Of a stretch of DNA of 64,000 nt, positions 54,003-64,000 are shown piece by piece; positions within the stretch are counted from its first letter, which is position 1; every line of letters starts with the position of its first letter. The notes below the pieces were generated by a model. That model was not told the origin of the DNA. It saw nothing but the letters and a program-made list of their open reading frames with translations, and did no database searches. Origin of the DNA: Pelagerythrobacter marinus (GTDB lineage Bacteria > Pseudomonadota > Alphaproteobacteria > Sphingomonadales > Sphingomonadaceae); the NCBI RefSeq assembly GCF_009827515.1, contig NZ_WTYO01000001.1, positions 353,501-417,500 on the forward strand, written 5' to 3'. The translations under genes were made by a program, and so were the position numbers.

Positions 54003-55151
54003 GTGGCCGAGAATCGAAGCATCGTCGTCAAGATTGGTTCCGCTCTCCTCGCCAATTCCGACCTGCTCACCCCCCGCTTCAGCTTCATCCAGCGGCTGCT
54101 GGAAGACGTGGCGCAGCTGCGCAGCGAGGGATACAACGTCATCCTCTGTTCCTCCGGCGCGGTCGCGCTGGGCCTGAAGACGGTCGGCGAAACGCCGGAA
54201 ACCGCCGGGGTCAGCGACAAGCAGGCCGCCGCCGCCTGCGGGATGCCGCTGCTGCTCAACGCTTACAAGCAGGTCGGCCATGAATACGGTTTCGAGATCG
54301 CGCAGGTCCTGCTGACGCTGGGCGATTTCGAGGATCACCGGCGGTTCCTCAACACCCGCAATACCGTCCACCGCCTGCTCGAAGCCGGGGTGGTCCCGAT
54401 CGTGAACGAGAACGATTCGATCACGACCGAGGAAATCCGCGTCGGCGACAACGACCGCCTGGCCGCCAAGGTGGCGCAGATGGTCGGGGCCAAGGACTTC
54501 GTGATCCTCACGTGCGTGGAAGGGCTCTATGATCGCAATCCCGACGACCCCGAGGCAAAGCTGGTGGAGGAAGTCGGCGACGTCGGCGAATACATGGAGG
54601 CGACGACCGGCAAGAGCACGCTCGGCACCGGCGGCATGACGACCAAGCTCAAGGCCGCCAACATGGCGCAGGAAGCGGGCTGCACGACCTATATCGCCAA
54701 TGGCGAGCACGAGCGTCCGCTGTCCGCCGTGCTCAGCGGCGAACGGCGCTGCACCAAGTGCCTGCCGCACCCGAACCCGCTGTCGGGCAAGGACAGCTGG
54801 ATCGCCAACCGCCTGCAGATGGCCGGCAGCATCGAGATATCGAAGGAACTGGCCGACGAGCTGGTGACGGAAAAGCGCTCGATCCGGCGCGAGGACATCC
54901 TGGCGATGGACGGCGATTTCACCCGCGGCGACGTGCTGCATCTCTACGACAGCGAGGGGGTCGAACGGGCCCGCGGGCTGAGCGACTTCACCTCGGAGGA
55001 GATCCGGGTGATGACCTTCAATCCCGATACCCCGGAAGAGCAGCTGCTCGGCTATCGCACGAAGGGTGAGGTCATCCGCGCCAACAACCTCGTCATGCTG
55101 GAAAACCGCCACCTGCTGTGGGACGCGCCCGAGGGCATGACCCCGGCCTGA
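54003..55151 (+). CDS. proB: Glutamate 5-kinase ProB
   Basis: 382 residues from a GTG start at 54003. It phosphorylates glutamate, the first step to proline, and is normally inhibited by proline. The kinase domain has SIVVKIGSALLAN, LCSSGAVALGLK, VPIVNENDSITTEEIRVGDNDRLAAKVAQMV and GTGGMTTKLKAANMA. A C-terminal PUA domain spans from about 275 (EDILAMDGDFTRGDVLHLYD...). An upstream ATG (53990) is in another frame, so the GTG is preferred; the ribosome site is weak. Confidence 0.95.
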   Translation: MAENRSIVVKIGSALLANSDLLTPRFSFIQRLLEDVAQLRSEGYNVILCSSGAVALGLKTVGETPETAGVSDKQAAAACGMPLLLNAYKQVGHEYGFEIAQVLLTLGDFEDHRRFLNTRNTVHRLLEAGVVPIVNENDSITTEEIRVGDNDRLAAKVAQMVGAKDFVILTCVEGLYDRNPDDPEAKLVEEVGDVGEYMEATTGKSTLGTGGMTTKLKAANMAQEAGCTTYIANGEHERPLSAVLSGERRCTKCLPHPNPLSGKDSWIANRLQMAGSIEISKELADELVTEKRSIRREDILAMDGDFTRGDVLHLYDSEGVERARGLSDFTSEEIRVMTFNPDTPEEQLLGYRTKGEVIRANNLVMLENRHLLWDAPEGMTPA

Positions 55152-55171
55152 CCGCCTGACCGCCTGACCGC
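55148..55171. repeat. Three tandem CTGACCGC repeats at the proB stop
   Basis: Three exact copies of CTGACCGC, the first containing the proB stop, followed by a degenerate ATGAGCGC. Probably replication slippage. Confidence 0.6.
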
Positions 55172-55278
55172 ATGAGCGCCTGGGGCGGCGGCCTCGCGCG
55201 ACCGGGGCGGGCGCGATGCCGGCGGCCTGCGCCAACTTCACTTGGCGTTCAGCGAGGGCGAGGTTATAGGCCCGGTCC

Positions 55279-56082
55279 ATGATCACTCGCCCGCGCTCGC
55301 CGCTCAAGCTCGCACTCGCCGTTACCGCCTCGGCGGCCGCCCTTCTCACCGCCGGCTGCGCGGGGCGCACGTCCGGCCCGCAGGACACGGCCTATGTCGC
55401 GCGCGATGTCGAGACGCTCTATGCCGAGGCGAAGCGGCGGCTCGATGCCGGCAATGCCAAGTTCGCCGCCGCCCTGTTCGACGAGGTGGAACGCCAGCAC
55501 CCCTATTCGCCCTGGGCCCGCCGCGCCCAGCTGATGAGCAGCTTCAGCTATTACGTCGCGCGCGATTACAACAAGGCGATCCAGAGCGCGCAGCGCTTCC
55601 TCTCGATCCACCCGGGCAACAAGGACGCGCCTTACGCCTATTACCTGATCGCGCTCAGCTATTACGAGCAGATCAGCGACGTCCACCGCGACCAGGCGAT
55701 CACCGAACAGGCGCGCACCGCGCTGAACGAGGTCGTTCGCCGGTTCCCGCAGACCGCCTATGCTTCCGACGCGCGGCTCAAGCTCGACCTGGTCAACGAT
55801 CACCTCGCGGGCAAGGAGATGGAGATCGGCCGTTTCTACGAACGCAGCGGCAAGTGGCTGGCGGCGCAGATCCGGTTCCAGAACGTGGTCGAGAACTACC
55901 AGACGACCAGCCACACACCCGAGGCGCTCTATCGCCTGACCGAGACCAGCCTGGCGCTGGGCATTCCGGAAGAGGCGGTGAAGTACGCCGCGGTCCTGGG
56001 CACGAACTACCCGGGCAGCGAGTGGTACGAAAAGGCGTTCGAGCTGGTGCAGGACCACGCGGCGAACGTTCGCGCCTCCTGA
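55279..56082 (+). CDS. bamD: Outer-membrane protein assembly lipoprotein BamD
   Basis: 267 residues. Lipobox LTAGC with Cys27. TPR-like repeats follow: VETLYAEAKRRLDAGNAKFAAALFDEVERQHPYSPWARRAQLMSSFSYYVARDYNKAIQSAQRFLSIHPGN, then AYYLIALSYYEQISDVHRDQAITEQA. It is the essential partner of BamA in inserting outer-membrane barrels such as the TonB receptors here. It is followed by recN after 74 bases, a common order in alphaproteobacteria. Confidence 0.95.
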   Translation: MITRPRSPLKLALAVTASAAALLTAGCAGRTSGPQDTAYVARDVETLYAEAKRRLDAGNAKFAAALFDEVERQHPYSPWARRAQLMSSFSYYVARDYNKAIQSAQRFLSIHPGNKDAPYAYYLIALSYYEQISDVHRDQAITEQARTALNEVVRRFPQTAYASDARLKLDLVNDHLAGKEMEIGRFYERSGKWLAAQIRFQNVVENYQTTSHTPEALYRLTETSLALGIPEEAVKYAAVLGTNYPGSEWYEKAFELVQDHAANVRAS

Positions 56083-56156
56083 TCGCGCAACTGTTCGCAA
56101 GCGGCACCCGGATTGGTGACGCGCCCCCCCATTCCGGCTAGGGAATCGGGTCAGAC

Positions 56157-57821
56157 ATGCTGACCCGCCTTTCCATCCGCAACGTCGTGCTGATCGAGGC
56201 GCTCGATCTCGATTTCGGGCGCGGCCTCGGCGTGCTGACGGGCGAGACGGGGGCGGGCAAGTCGATCCTGCTCGACGCGCTCGGCCTGGTCCTGGGCAAC
56301 CGGGCGGAAACCATGCTGGTGCGCGCCGGCGCCGACCGCGCGAGCGTGACCGCCAGTTTCGAATTTGCCCGGCTCCCCGCGCCCGTGGCCGAGGCGCTGG
56401 ACGAGGCGGACATCGTGCCCGAACCGGGCGAACCGCTGATGATCCGCCGCCAGGTGCGGGCGGACGGGGGCAGCAAGGCCTTCGTCAACGACCAGCCGGC
56501 CAGCGTCGCCCTGTTGCGCCGGATCGCGCCCGCGCTGGTCGAACTGCACGGCCAGCACGACGATCGCGGGCTGGTGAACCCGCGCGGCCACCGCGCCCTG
56601 CTCGATCGCTACGCCGGGGCGGACACGGCCGCGCTGGCCGCCGCCTGGGACGCCTGGCGCGCGGCGGAGGACCGCCTCCAGGCCGCGCGCGACGCGATCG
56701 CCCGGGCCCGCGAGGACCAGGACCTGCTGCTCGCCCATCTCGCCGAACTGACCGCGCTGGAGCCGCAGGCGGGGGAAGAGGCGCGTCTCGCCGAAGCCCG
56801 CGCGGCGATGCAGAAGGGCGAACGCCTGTCGGGCGACCTGGAGGAACTGCGCCACTTGTGGGACGGCTCCGAATCGCCGCTCGCGGCGCTGCGGGTGGCG
56901 GCGCGCCGGCTCGACCGGATCGCGCCTGAACACCCGCTGCTCGGCGAGGCGCTGGCCGCGCTCGACCGCGCGGTGATCGAGGCGGGGGAGGCCGAGGCGA
57001 AGCTGGAGGAAGCGGCCGAGGCGCTGGTCCACGATCCGGCCGCGCTGGAGGCGGCCGAAACGCGCCTGTTCGACCTGCGCGCGCTGGCGCGCAAGCACCG
57101 TTGCGAAGTCGACGAACTGCCCGCGAAGATGCGCGAGTTCCGCGCCGCGCTGGACAAGATCGAAGGGGGCGAGGCGGAACTGGACGCGCTGGAGGAAGCC
57201 GCGAAGGAGGCCGGCCGGCTCTATGTCGAGCGGGCCCGGGCCCTGCACGACAGGCGCGTGGAGGCCGCGGCCCGGCTGGACGCGGCGGTGGCGGGCGAAC
57301 TCGCGCCGCTGAAGCTGGATGCCGCGCGCTTTCGCACCGCGGTCGAGCCGCTGGCGGAAGAACGCTGGGGGCCGCACGGCAGCGACAGCGTGGAATTCCT
57401 GATCGCGACCAATCCCGGTGCCGACTTCGCGCCGCTGGCCAAGATTGCCAGCGGGGGCGAACTGTCGCGCTTCATCCTCGCGCTCAAGGTCGCACTGGCC
57501 GAACAGGGCGGGGCGGCGACGGTGATCTTCGACGAGATCGATCGCGGCGTCGGCGGCGCGGTCGCCAGCGCGATCGGCGAACGGCTGGCCCGGCTGGCGG
57601 GCGACGGGCAGTTGCTGGCCGTCACCCACAGCCCGCAAGTCGCCGCGCGCGGGCGCACGCATTACCTGATCGCCAAGTCGAGCGAGGGCACGGTCACGAA
57701 AACCTCCGTCCGCCTGCTCGACGAAGAAGAGCGGCAGGAGGAGATCGCCCGGATGCTGTCCGGCGCCGAAGTCACCCCCGAAGCCCGCGCCCAGGCCGAC
57801 CGCCTGCTGGAGGGGGTGTGA
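56157..57821 (+). CDS. recN: DNA repair protein RecN
   Basis: 554 residues. SMC-like ATPase acting in double-strand break repair. N-terminal MLTRLSIRNVVLIEALDLDF and Walker A GETGAGKS with Lys35; a coiled-coil middle region with many Ala/Glu/Leu; C-terminal signature ASGGELSRFILALKVALAEQ and Walker B ATVIFDEIDRGVGGAVASAIGERL. The stop overlaps the next start (GTGA). Confidence 0.96.
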   Translation: MLTRLSIRNVVLIEALDLDFGRGLGVLTGETGAGKSILLDALGLVLGNRAETMLVRAGADRASVTASFEFARLPAPVAEALDEADIVPEPGEPLMIRRQVRADGGSKAFVNDQPASVALLRRIAPALVELHGQHDDRGLVNPRGHRALLDRYAGADTAALAAAWDAWRAAEDRLQAARDAIARAREDQDLLLAHLAELTALEPQAGEEARLAEARAAMQKGERLSGDLEELRHLWDGSESPLAALRVAARRLDRIAPEHPLLGEALAALDRAVIEAGEAEAKLEEAAEALVHDPAALEAAETRLFDLRALARKHRCEVDELPAKMREFRAALDKIEGGEAELDALEEAAKEAGRLYVERARALHDRRVEAAARLDAAVAGELAPLKLDAARFRTAVEPLAEERWGPHGSDSVEFLIATNPGADFAPLAKIASGGELSRFILALKVALAEQGGAATVIFDEIDRGVGGAVASAIGERLARLAGDGQLLAVTHSPQVAARGRTHYLIAKSSEGTVTKTSVRLLDEEERQEEIARMLSGAEVTPEARAQADRLLEGV

Positions 57822-58728
57822 AGTATGCCGTTCTCGCAGGTGCATTGCTGATGGCGGCAGGGTGCCAGCCGGCCCCCGGCGGCGCGCCCGGCGCGTCCGT
57901 TCCCGTGGCGAGCGGCGACCGGTTCGGCGCCGACGCGCATCTTGCGCCTTCGCGGCCCGACGCCGTGTTGCGCTATGCCGACCACCCGCGCGGCTTTGCC
58001 GAGCTGCGCCTGCCGGAAGGGGAGGGGCCGTTTCCGCTGGCGGTGATCTTCCACGGCGGCTGCTGGAAGGCGGGGATCGCCAACCAGGCCTACATGGCGC
58101 CGCTCGCGACCCGGTGGCAGGACCTCGGCATTGCCACGCTCAACGTCGATTACCGCGAAGTGGGCGACGGCGGCGGCTGGCCCGGTTCGTTTGCCGACTG
58201 GGCCGCGGCGGGCGAACTGGTGGACCGCGTGGTCGCCGATCACCCGGTCGATCCCGCGCGGATCACGCTCGTCGGCCACTCGGCCGGCGCGCTGCCGGCG
58301 CAGTGGCTGGCCGCGCGGCAGGGGACAGGCGGCCCGCTCGGCCCGCGCGAGCCGCTGGCGGTGCGCGCGGCGATCGTGCTCGACGGCCCGGCCGATGTCG
58401 GGGCGGAGCGGGCGGCCTTCGACGCCTTGTGCGAATTTTCCGCGGTCGATCCGTTCATCGGCGGGGACCCGGCGGCGCACCCGGATCGCTATGGCGCGCT
58501 TGGCGCGGGGCCGCTCGCGCTGGAGGATCTATTGTTCGTCCAGGCCGTGCTGCCCGCCGCGCCGCCCGCGGTCCAGGCCGCGATCCGCGCCGGCGGCACG
58601 CGGCTGCAGATCCGCGAGAATCCGCAGGCCAGCCATTTCGATATCCTGACCCCGGGCGCCGAGGCCTATCGCGCCAACGAGCCGGCGATGCTGGAGGTGC
58701 TGCTGGGTCAAGCGGCCGGGCGCGCGAA

Positions 58729-58732
<4 letters not shown>
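57818..58732 (+). CDS. Alpha/beta-hydrolase (esterase-like) lipoprotein
   Basis: 304 residues from the GTG overlapping the recN stop. That start gives KYAVLAGALLMAAGC, a lipobox with Cys16. The oxyanion HGGCW, nucleophile Ser155 in GHSAGA and a C-terminal His in ASHFDI form an esterase/lipase-type hydrolase of the HGG-W class. Substrate unknown. It probably shares the transcript of recN, and its stop overlaps the next gene's ATG. Confidence 0.82.
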
Positions 58733-61295
<2,563 letters not shown>

Positions 61296-61301
61296 GGCGG
61301 C

Positions 61302-61991
61302 TCAGTCCACCCACTTCATCACCCCGCCGGCGAAGGGCGTCCACCAGCCGGTGCGGACCCCGGCGGCGGCGAGGGTGTCGCTGGTCCACTGGTTGCAGGT
61401 ATTGCCGAGGTGATAGGTGCCCGGCGCATCGTAGAACACGTCGCGGTCGGTGTAGCCGCGATGGACCGCGCGGCGGGCGGGCGGCAGGACCTGGCTTTCG
61501 ATCCGGCGCACCAGGCGGGCGTATTCCGCGGGGCGCAGGTGCAGGACGCGGGCATTCCCGTCCGGCGCGGGGCGGACATAGTGCGCGACGTGGAGCAGGC
61601 CGTCGCCGCCAACTACCGCGCCGAGTGCAGTTCCCGGCGACAGGTCGGCCCAGGTCGGGGTGTGGAGGAACACTTCCCGCTCCCCCCAGCTGACCGAGAC
61701 GTGGGTATAGGGCCGGTCCGCCGCGCCGGGGGGCAGGTCGGCCGCGGGAAACTCGGCCCGCCAGTCCTTCTGCGCGTTGACCAGCGGCATGACGATCGCC
61801 GTGTGGACGCCGTTGGTTTCGACCATGATCGCGATCCCGCGGCCCGGTTCGCGCCAGTCGCCGTTGCGCGGGATCGACGAGCCGATCCAGGCCGCCGCCA
61901 TGAACAGCCCGGCGGCCAGGGCGAGCCAGGCGAGCGCGCGGCCCGCCCGGCGCGCGGCCCGCTTCAGGATTGCGGGCGCTTGCGCAGCCAC
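61302..61991 (-). CDS. TIGR02117 (DUF2459) family protein
   Basis: 229 residues. One hydrophobic segment near 18-40 (ALAWLALAAGLFMAAAWIG) is followed by IMVETNGVHTAIVMPLVNAQKDW, YTHVSVSWGEREVFLHTPTWADL and YDAPGTYHLGNTCNQWTSDTLAAAGV. That is the DUF2459/TIGR02117 pattern, a conserved protein of unknown function with a possible Cys-containing active site (TCNQW). Start overlaps prmA by 28 bases. Confidence 0.85.
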   Translation of the reverse strand: MAAQAPAILKRAARRAGRALAWLALAAGLFMAAAWIGSSIPRNGDWREPGRGIAIMVETNGVHTAIVMPLVNAQKDWRAEFPAADLPPGAADRPYTHVSVSWGEREVFLHTPTWADLSPGTALGAVVGGDGLLHVAHYVRPAPDGNARVLHLRPAEYARLVRRIESQVLPPARRAVHRGYTDRDVFYDAPGTYHLGNTCNQWTSDTLAAAGVRTGWWTPFAGGVMKWVD

Positions 61992-62875
61992 AGGATCGAC
62001 CAGTCGCCGTTGACCATGCGCGCGGCCAGGCGGAAGCCGGCCCGGCGACAGGCGCGGCGCACGGCATCTTCCTGTCCCTGCAGCAGGCCGGCCAGCAGCA
62101 GGTTGCCCCCGGGCACCATGGCGCGCGCGAAATCGGGTGCGAGCGCGACCAGCGGCCCGGCCAGGATATTGGCGATCAGCAGGTCGTAGGGCGCCCGCGC
62201 GCGCAGCAGGGCGCCGTCCATCCCGTCGGCCACCGTCATCGCCAGCGCGCCCGCACCGCCGCCGAGCGCGATGCCATTGGCCGCGGCATTATGCTCGACC
62301 ACGCCGACGCAGGCCGGGTCGATGTCGCTCGCGGTGGCGAGCGCGCGGGGCCAGAGGGCGAGCGCGGCGAAGGCGAGCAGGCCGGTGCCGGTGCCGATGT
62401 CGGCGCAGTTGCGCACGGCCGTCCCGCGCCGTTTCATCGCATCGAGCATGGCAAGGCAGCCGGCCGTCGTTTCGTGCTGGCCGGTGCCGAAGGCCTGGCT
62501 GGCGGGGATCGCGAAGTTGACCACGCCCGGCGCGCGGCTGGGCGCATGGTCGGGGGTGTGGACATGGAACCGCCCCGCGCGGATCGGGTCCAGCCCGCGC
62601 TGGCTTTCGGTCACCCAGTCGGTTTCGGGCAGCTTTTCCACCGTCATGCGCGGGGCCTTGCCGTTGAAAAGCGCCGCGATCGCCGCCCGGTCCGCCGCGT
62701 CGGGTTCGCGCGGGAAATAGGCGTCGAGCCGCCAGTCGTCGGGCCGGTCGTCGGCCACTTCGAAGCCGGCAATCACGATCTCGTGGTCCCAGTCGGCGGC
62801 CTCTTCCTGCGCGGCCAGCGCATCCCGGACCGCCGCCTTGCCGGCGAAAGCCGTCAGCTTCCAGCTATCGGACAT
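61964..62875 (-). CDS. prmA: Ribosomal protein L11 methyltransferase PrmA
   Basis: 303 residues. The N-terminal domain binds L11. The C-terminal SAM-binding domain has AFGTGQHETTAGCLAMLD, ADIGTGTGLLAFAALALWPRALATASDIDPACV and YDLLIANILAGPLVALAPDFARAMVPGGNLLLAGLL. It methylates ribosomal protein L11. It overlaps the SDR gene upstream by 11 bases and the TIGR02117 gene downstream, forming a three-gene operon. Confidence 0.92.
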   Translation of the reverse strand: MSDSWKLTAFAGKAAVRDALAAQEEAADWDHEIVIAGFEVADDRPDDWRLDAYFPREPDAADRAAIAALFNGKAPRMTVEKLPETDWVTESQRGLDPIRAGRFHVHTPDHAPSRAPGVVNFAIPASQAFGTGQHETTAGCLAMLDAMKRRGTAVRNCADIGTGTGLLAFAALALWPRALATASDIDPACVGVVEHNAAANGIALGGGAGALAMTVADGMDGALLRARAPYDLLIANILAGPLVALAPDFARAMVPGGNLLLAGLLQGQEDAVRRACRRAGFRLAARMVNGDWSILWLRKRPQS

Positions 62876-63575
62876 GGCTGGCCCCGTTGGCGTCGAGCGT
62901 CGCGCCGGTCATGCTTTCGGGGGCGTCGAGCGCGCAGAAGACCGCGATCCGGGCGATCTCCTCCGGCTCCGCTACGCGGCCCAGCGGGATATCGGCAAGG
63001 AGGCCGGGCCCGCCCCGGCTTTCCAGGTAGTCGCCCGCCATCGAGGTGTCGGTGAAACCGGGCGCGATGCCGAAGCTGAGGATGCCGCGGCCGGCATAGG
63101 CGCGCGCGATCGTCTTATGCAGCGCCAGCATCCCGCCCTTGGCTGCGGCATAGTGCCAGTGCGCCGGCGAATCGCCGCGATGGCCGGCGCGGCTGGCGAC
63201 GTGGACGATCCGCCCCGGCACGCCGCGTTCCAGCCAGTGGCGGACCGCGAAACGCGCCAGCTGCGCGGCCGCGGTCAGGTTGATCCGCAAGGTGTCTTCC
63301 CACGCGTCGAGCCACTCGATATCCGATCCGTCGATCGGGTTGGCGGCGAACAACCCGGCGTTGTTGATCAGCACGTCGATTTCGCCGCCCGCGCGCGACA
63401 GCGCCTCTTCCCACAGCATCTGCGGCGCGGAGGGCTGAGAGAGATCGGCACCAATGGTCTGTTCGTCATGATTGGCACTGCCGTGGCCGATCACACGGAC
63501 GTTGCGCGTTTCGAGGAGTTCGCGGATTGCGGCGCCGATGCCGCGGCTGGAGCCGGTGACGAGGATATTGGGCAT
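62865..63575 (-). CDS. SDR family oxidoreductase
   Basis: 236 residues from the ATG at 63575 (244 from 63599). Rossmann start NILVTGSSRGIGAAI, NNAG motif in LINNAGLF, catalytic Ser/Tyr/Lys in HVASRAGHRGD and HYAAAKGG, and a C-terminal PLGRVAEPEEIARIAVFCALD with a substrate loop. Family members reduce or oxidise alcohols; the substrate is unknown. The shorter start fits the usual 4-8 residues before the first strand. It is first in the SDR-prmA-TIGR02117 operon and divergent from sdhC. Confidence 0.85.
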   Translation of the reverse strand: MPNILVTGSSRGIGAAIRELLETRNVRVIGHGSANHDEQTIGADLSQPSAPQMLWEEALSRAGGEIDVLINNAGLFAANPIDGSDIEWLDAWEDTLRINLTAAAQLARFAVRHWLERGVPGRIVHVASRAGHRGDSPAHWHYAAAKGGMLALHKTIARAYAGRGILSFGIAPGFTDTSMAGDYLESRGGPGLLADIPLGRVAEPEEIARIAVFCALDAPESMTGATLDANGASHVR

Positions 63576-63747
63576 CCGTGTCCCGTAGATTATCGCCATC
63601 GATCCGTCATCCCCGCGCCGCGCGCCGGCGCTTTGCGCCATGCCCGAATATTGGGCGGGACGAACAAAAGAGATAGCCGCCCGCCTTGTCTCGCATCGTC
63701 ATTGCGCTAAGGGAGGACGCAATTCCAAGGACAACCGGACAAACGCC

Positions 63748-64000
63748 ATGGCCGACAGACCGCTTTCCCCCCACCTGAGCATCTGGAAGTGGGGCCCGCA
63801 CATGCTGACCTCGATCCTCCATCGCGTCACCGGCGACGGGATGGCCCTGGTCGGCCTCGGCGTCCTGCTGTGGTGGCTGGGGGCGCTGGCGAGCGGGCCG
63901 GCGGCCTATGCGACTTTCACCGCCGTTGCCACCTCGTGGTTCGGCTACGTCGTGCTGGTCGGCCTGTCGTGGGCCTTCTTCAACCACATGACCTCGGGCC
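63748..64000 (+). CDS. sdhC: Succinate dehydrogenase cytochrome b556 subunit (partial)
   Basis: 84 residues visible; the gene runs off the window. RPLSPHLSIWKWGPHMLTSILHRVTGDGMALVG is the SdhC signature, with the HRVTG quinone/heme region at 25-29. The FFNHMTSG segment at the edge lies near the heme-ligating His region. It anchors succinate dehydrogenase in the inner membrane. Confidence 0.93.
   Translation, partial: MADRPLSPHLSIWKWGPHMLTSILHRVTGDGMALVGLGVLLWWLGALASGPAAYATFTAVATSWFGYVVLVGLSWAFFNHMTSG

Noticed and set aside
53882-54259. A minus-strand frame over the proB start and divergent promoter
   Set aside because: It has no recognisable domain and overlaps the AT-rich regulatory gap; proB explains the coding signal.

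Overview
The window is a contiguous, gene-dense, high-G+C stretch of an alphaproteobacterial chromosome. A GcrA cell-cycle regulator, the nusA-ylxR-infB-rbfA and truB-rpsO-pnp blocks, purS/purQ, an HspQ-type protein and several TonB-dependent receptors point to Sphingomonadales, probably Erythrobacteraceae. The family-level assignment is inference from protein style; no marker gene is complete enough here to prove it. There is no CRISPR array, insertion sequence, integrase or prophage in view.

Layout. 0-13.4 kb is the translation/RNA block: nusA end, ylxR, infB, a glutamine amidotransferase and rbfA. A 4-kb interruption follows (AbgT transporter, MarR-GNAT regulator, thymidine kinase, M50 protease), then truB, rpsO, pnp and a spermidine-synthase-like methyltransferase. 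13.4-18.5 kb holds a DUF1993 protein, modABC (molybdate uptake), gcrA, an ABC permease, hspQ and a tRNA-Ser(CGA). 18.7-25.0 kb, next to that tRNA and lower in G+C, is a cell-surface-signalling cluster on the minus strand: ECF sigma factor, FecR-type anti-sigma, TonB receptor with an STN signalling domain, and a PhoD phosphatase lipoprotein. It abuts the 3' remnant of another TonB receptor at about 25.15-25.66 kb.

25.7-40.3 kb is the most accessory part. It starts with a long GST-family protein and a LuxR-type regulator. A co-directional run of six envelope or secreted proteins follows: a Yip1-like membrane protein, a beta-sandwich secreted protein, an SH3-domain protein, a lipoprotein, a 1246-residue metzincin-like metalloprotease and a small secreted protein. 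Then come a gamma-glutamyltransferase and a TonB receptor behind a Fur-box-like site. The secreted-protease cluster is my best candidate for an undescribed system.

40.4-64 kb returns to core functions: a lone cpaF ATPase, an O-antigen ligase-like protein, an EamA transporter, glmS, a PAS-GGDEF-EAL protein, purQ/purS and purC split by a lipid-kinase gene, and proA and proC divergent from proB. After these come bamD, recN, an esterase lipoprotein, a small monooxygenase-fold protein, ligA, an SDR-prmA-TIGR02117 operon, and the start of sdhC at the window edge.
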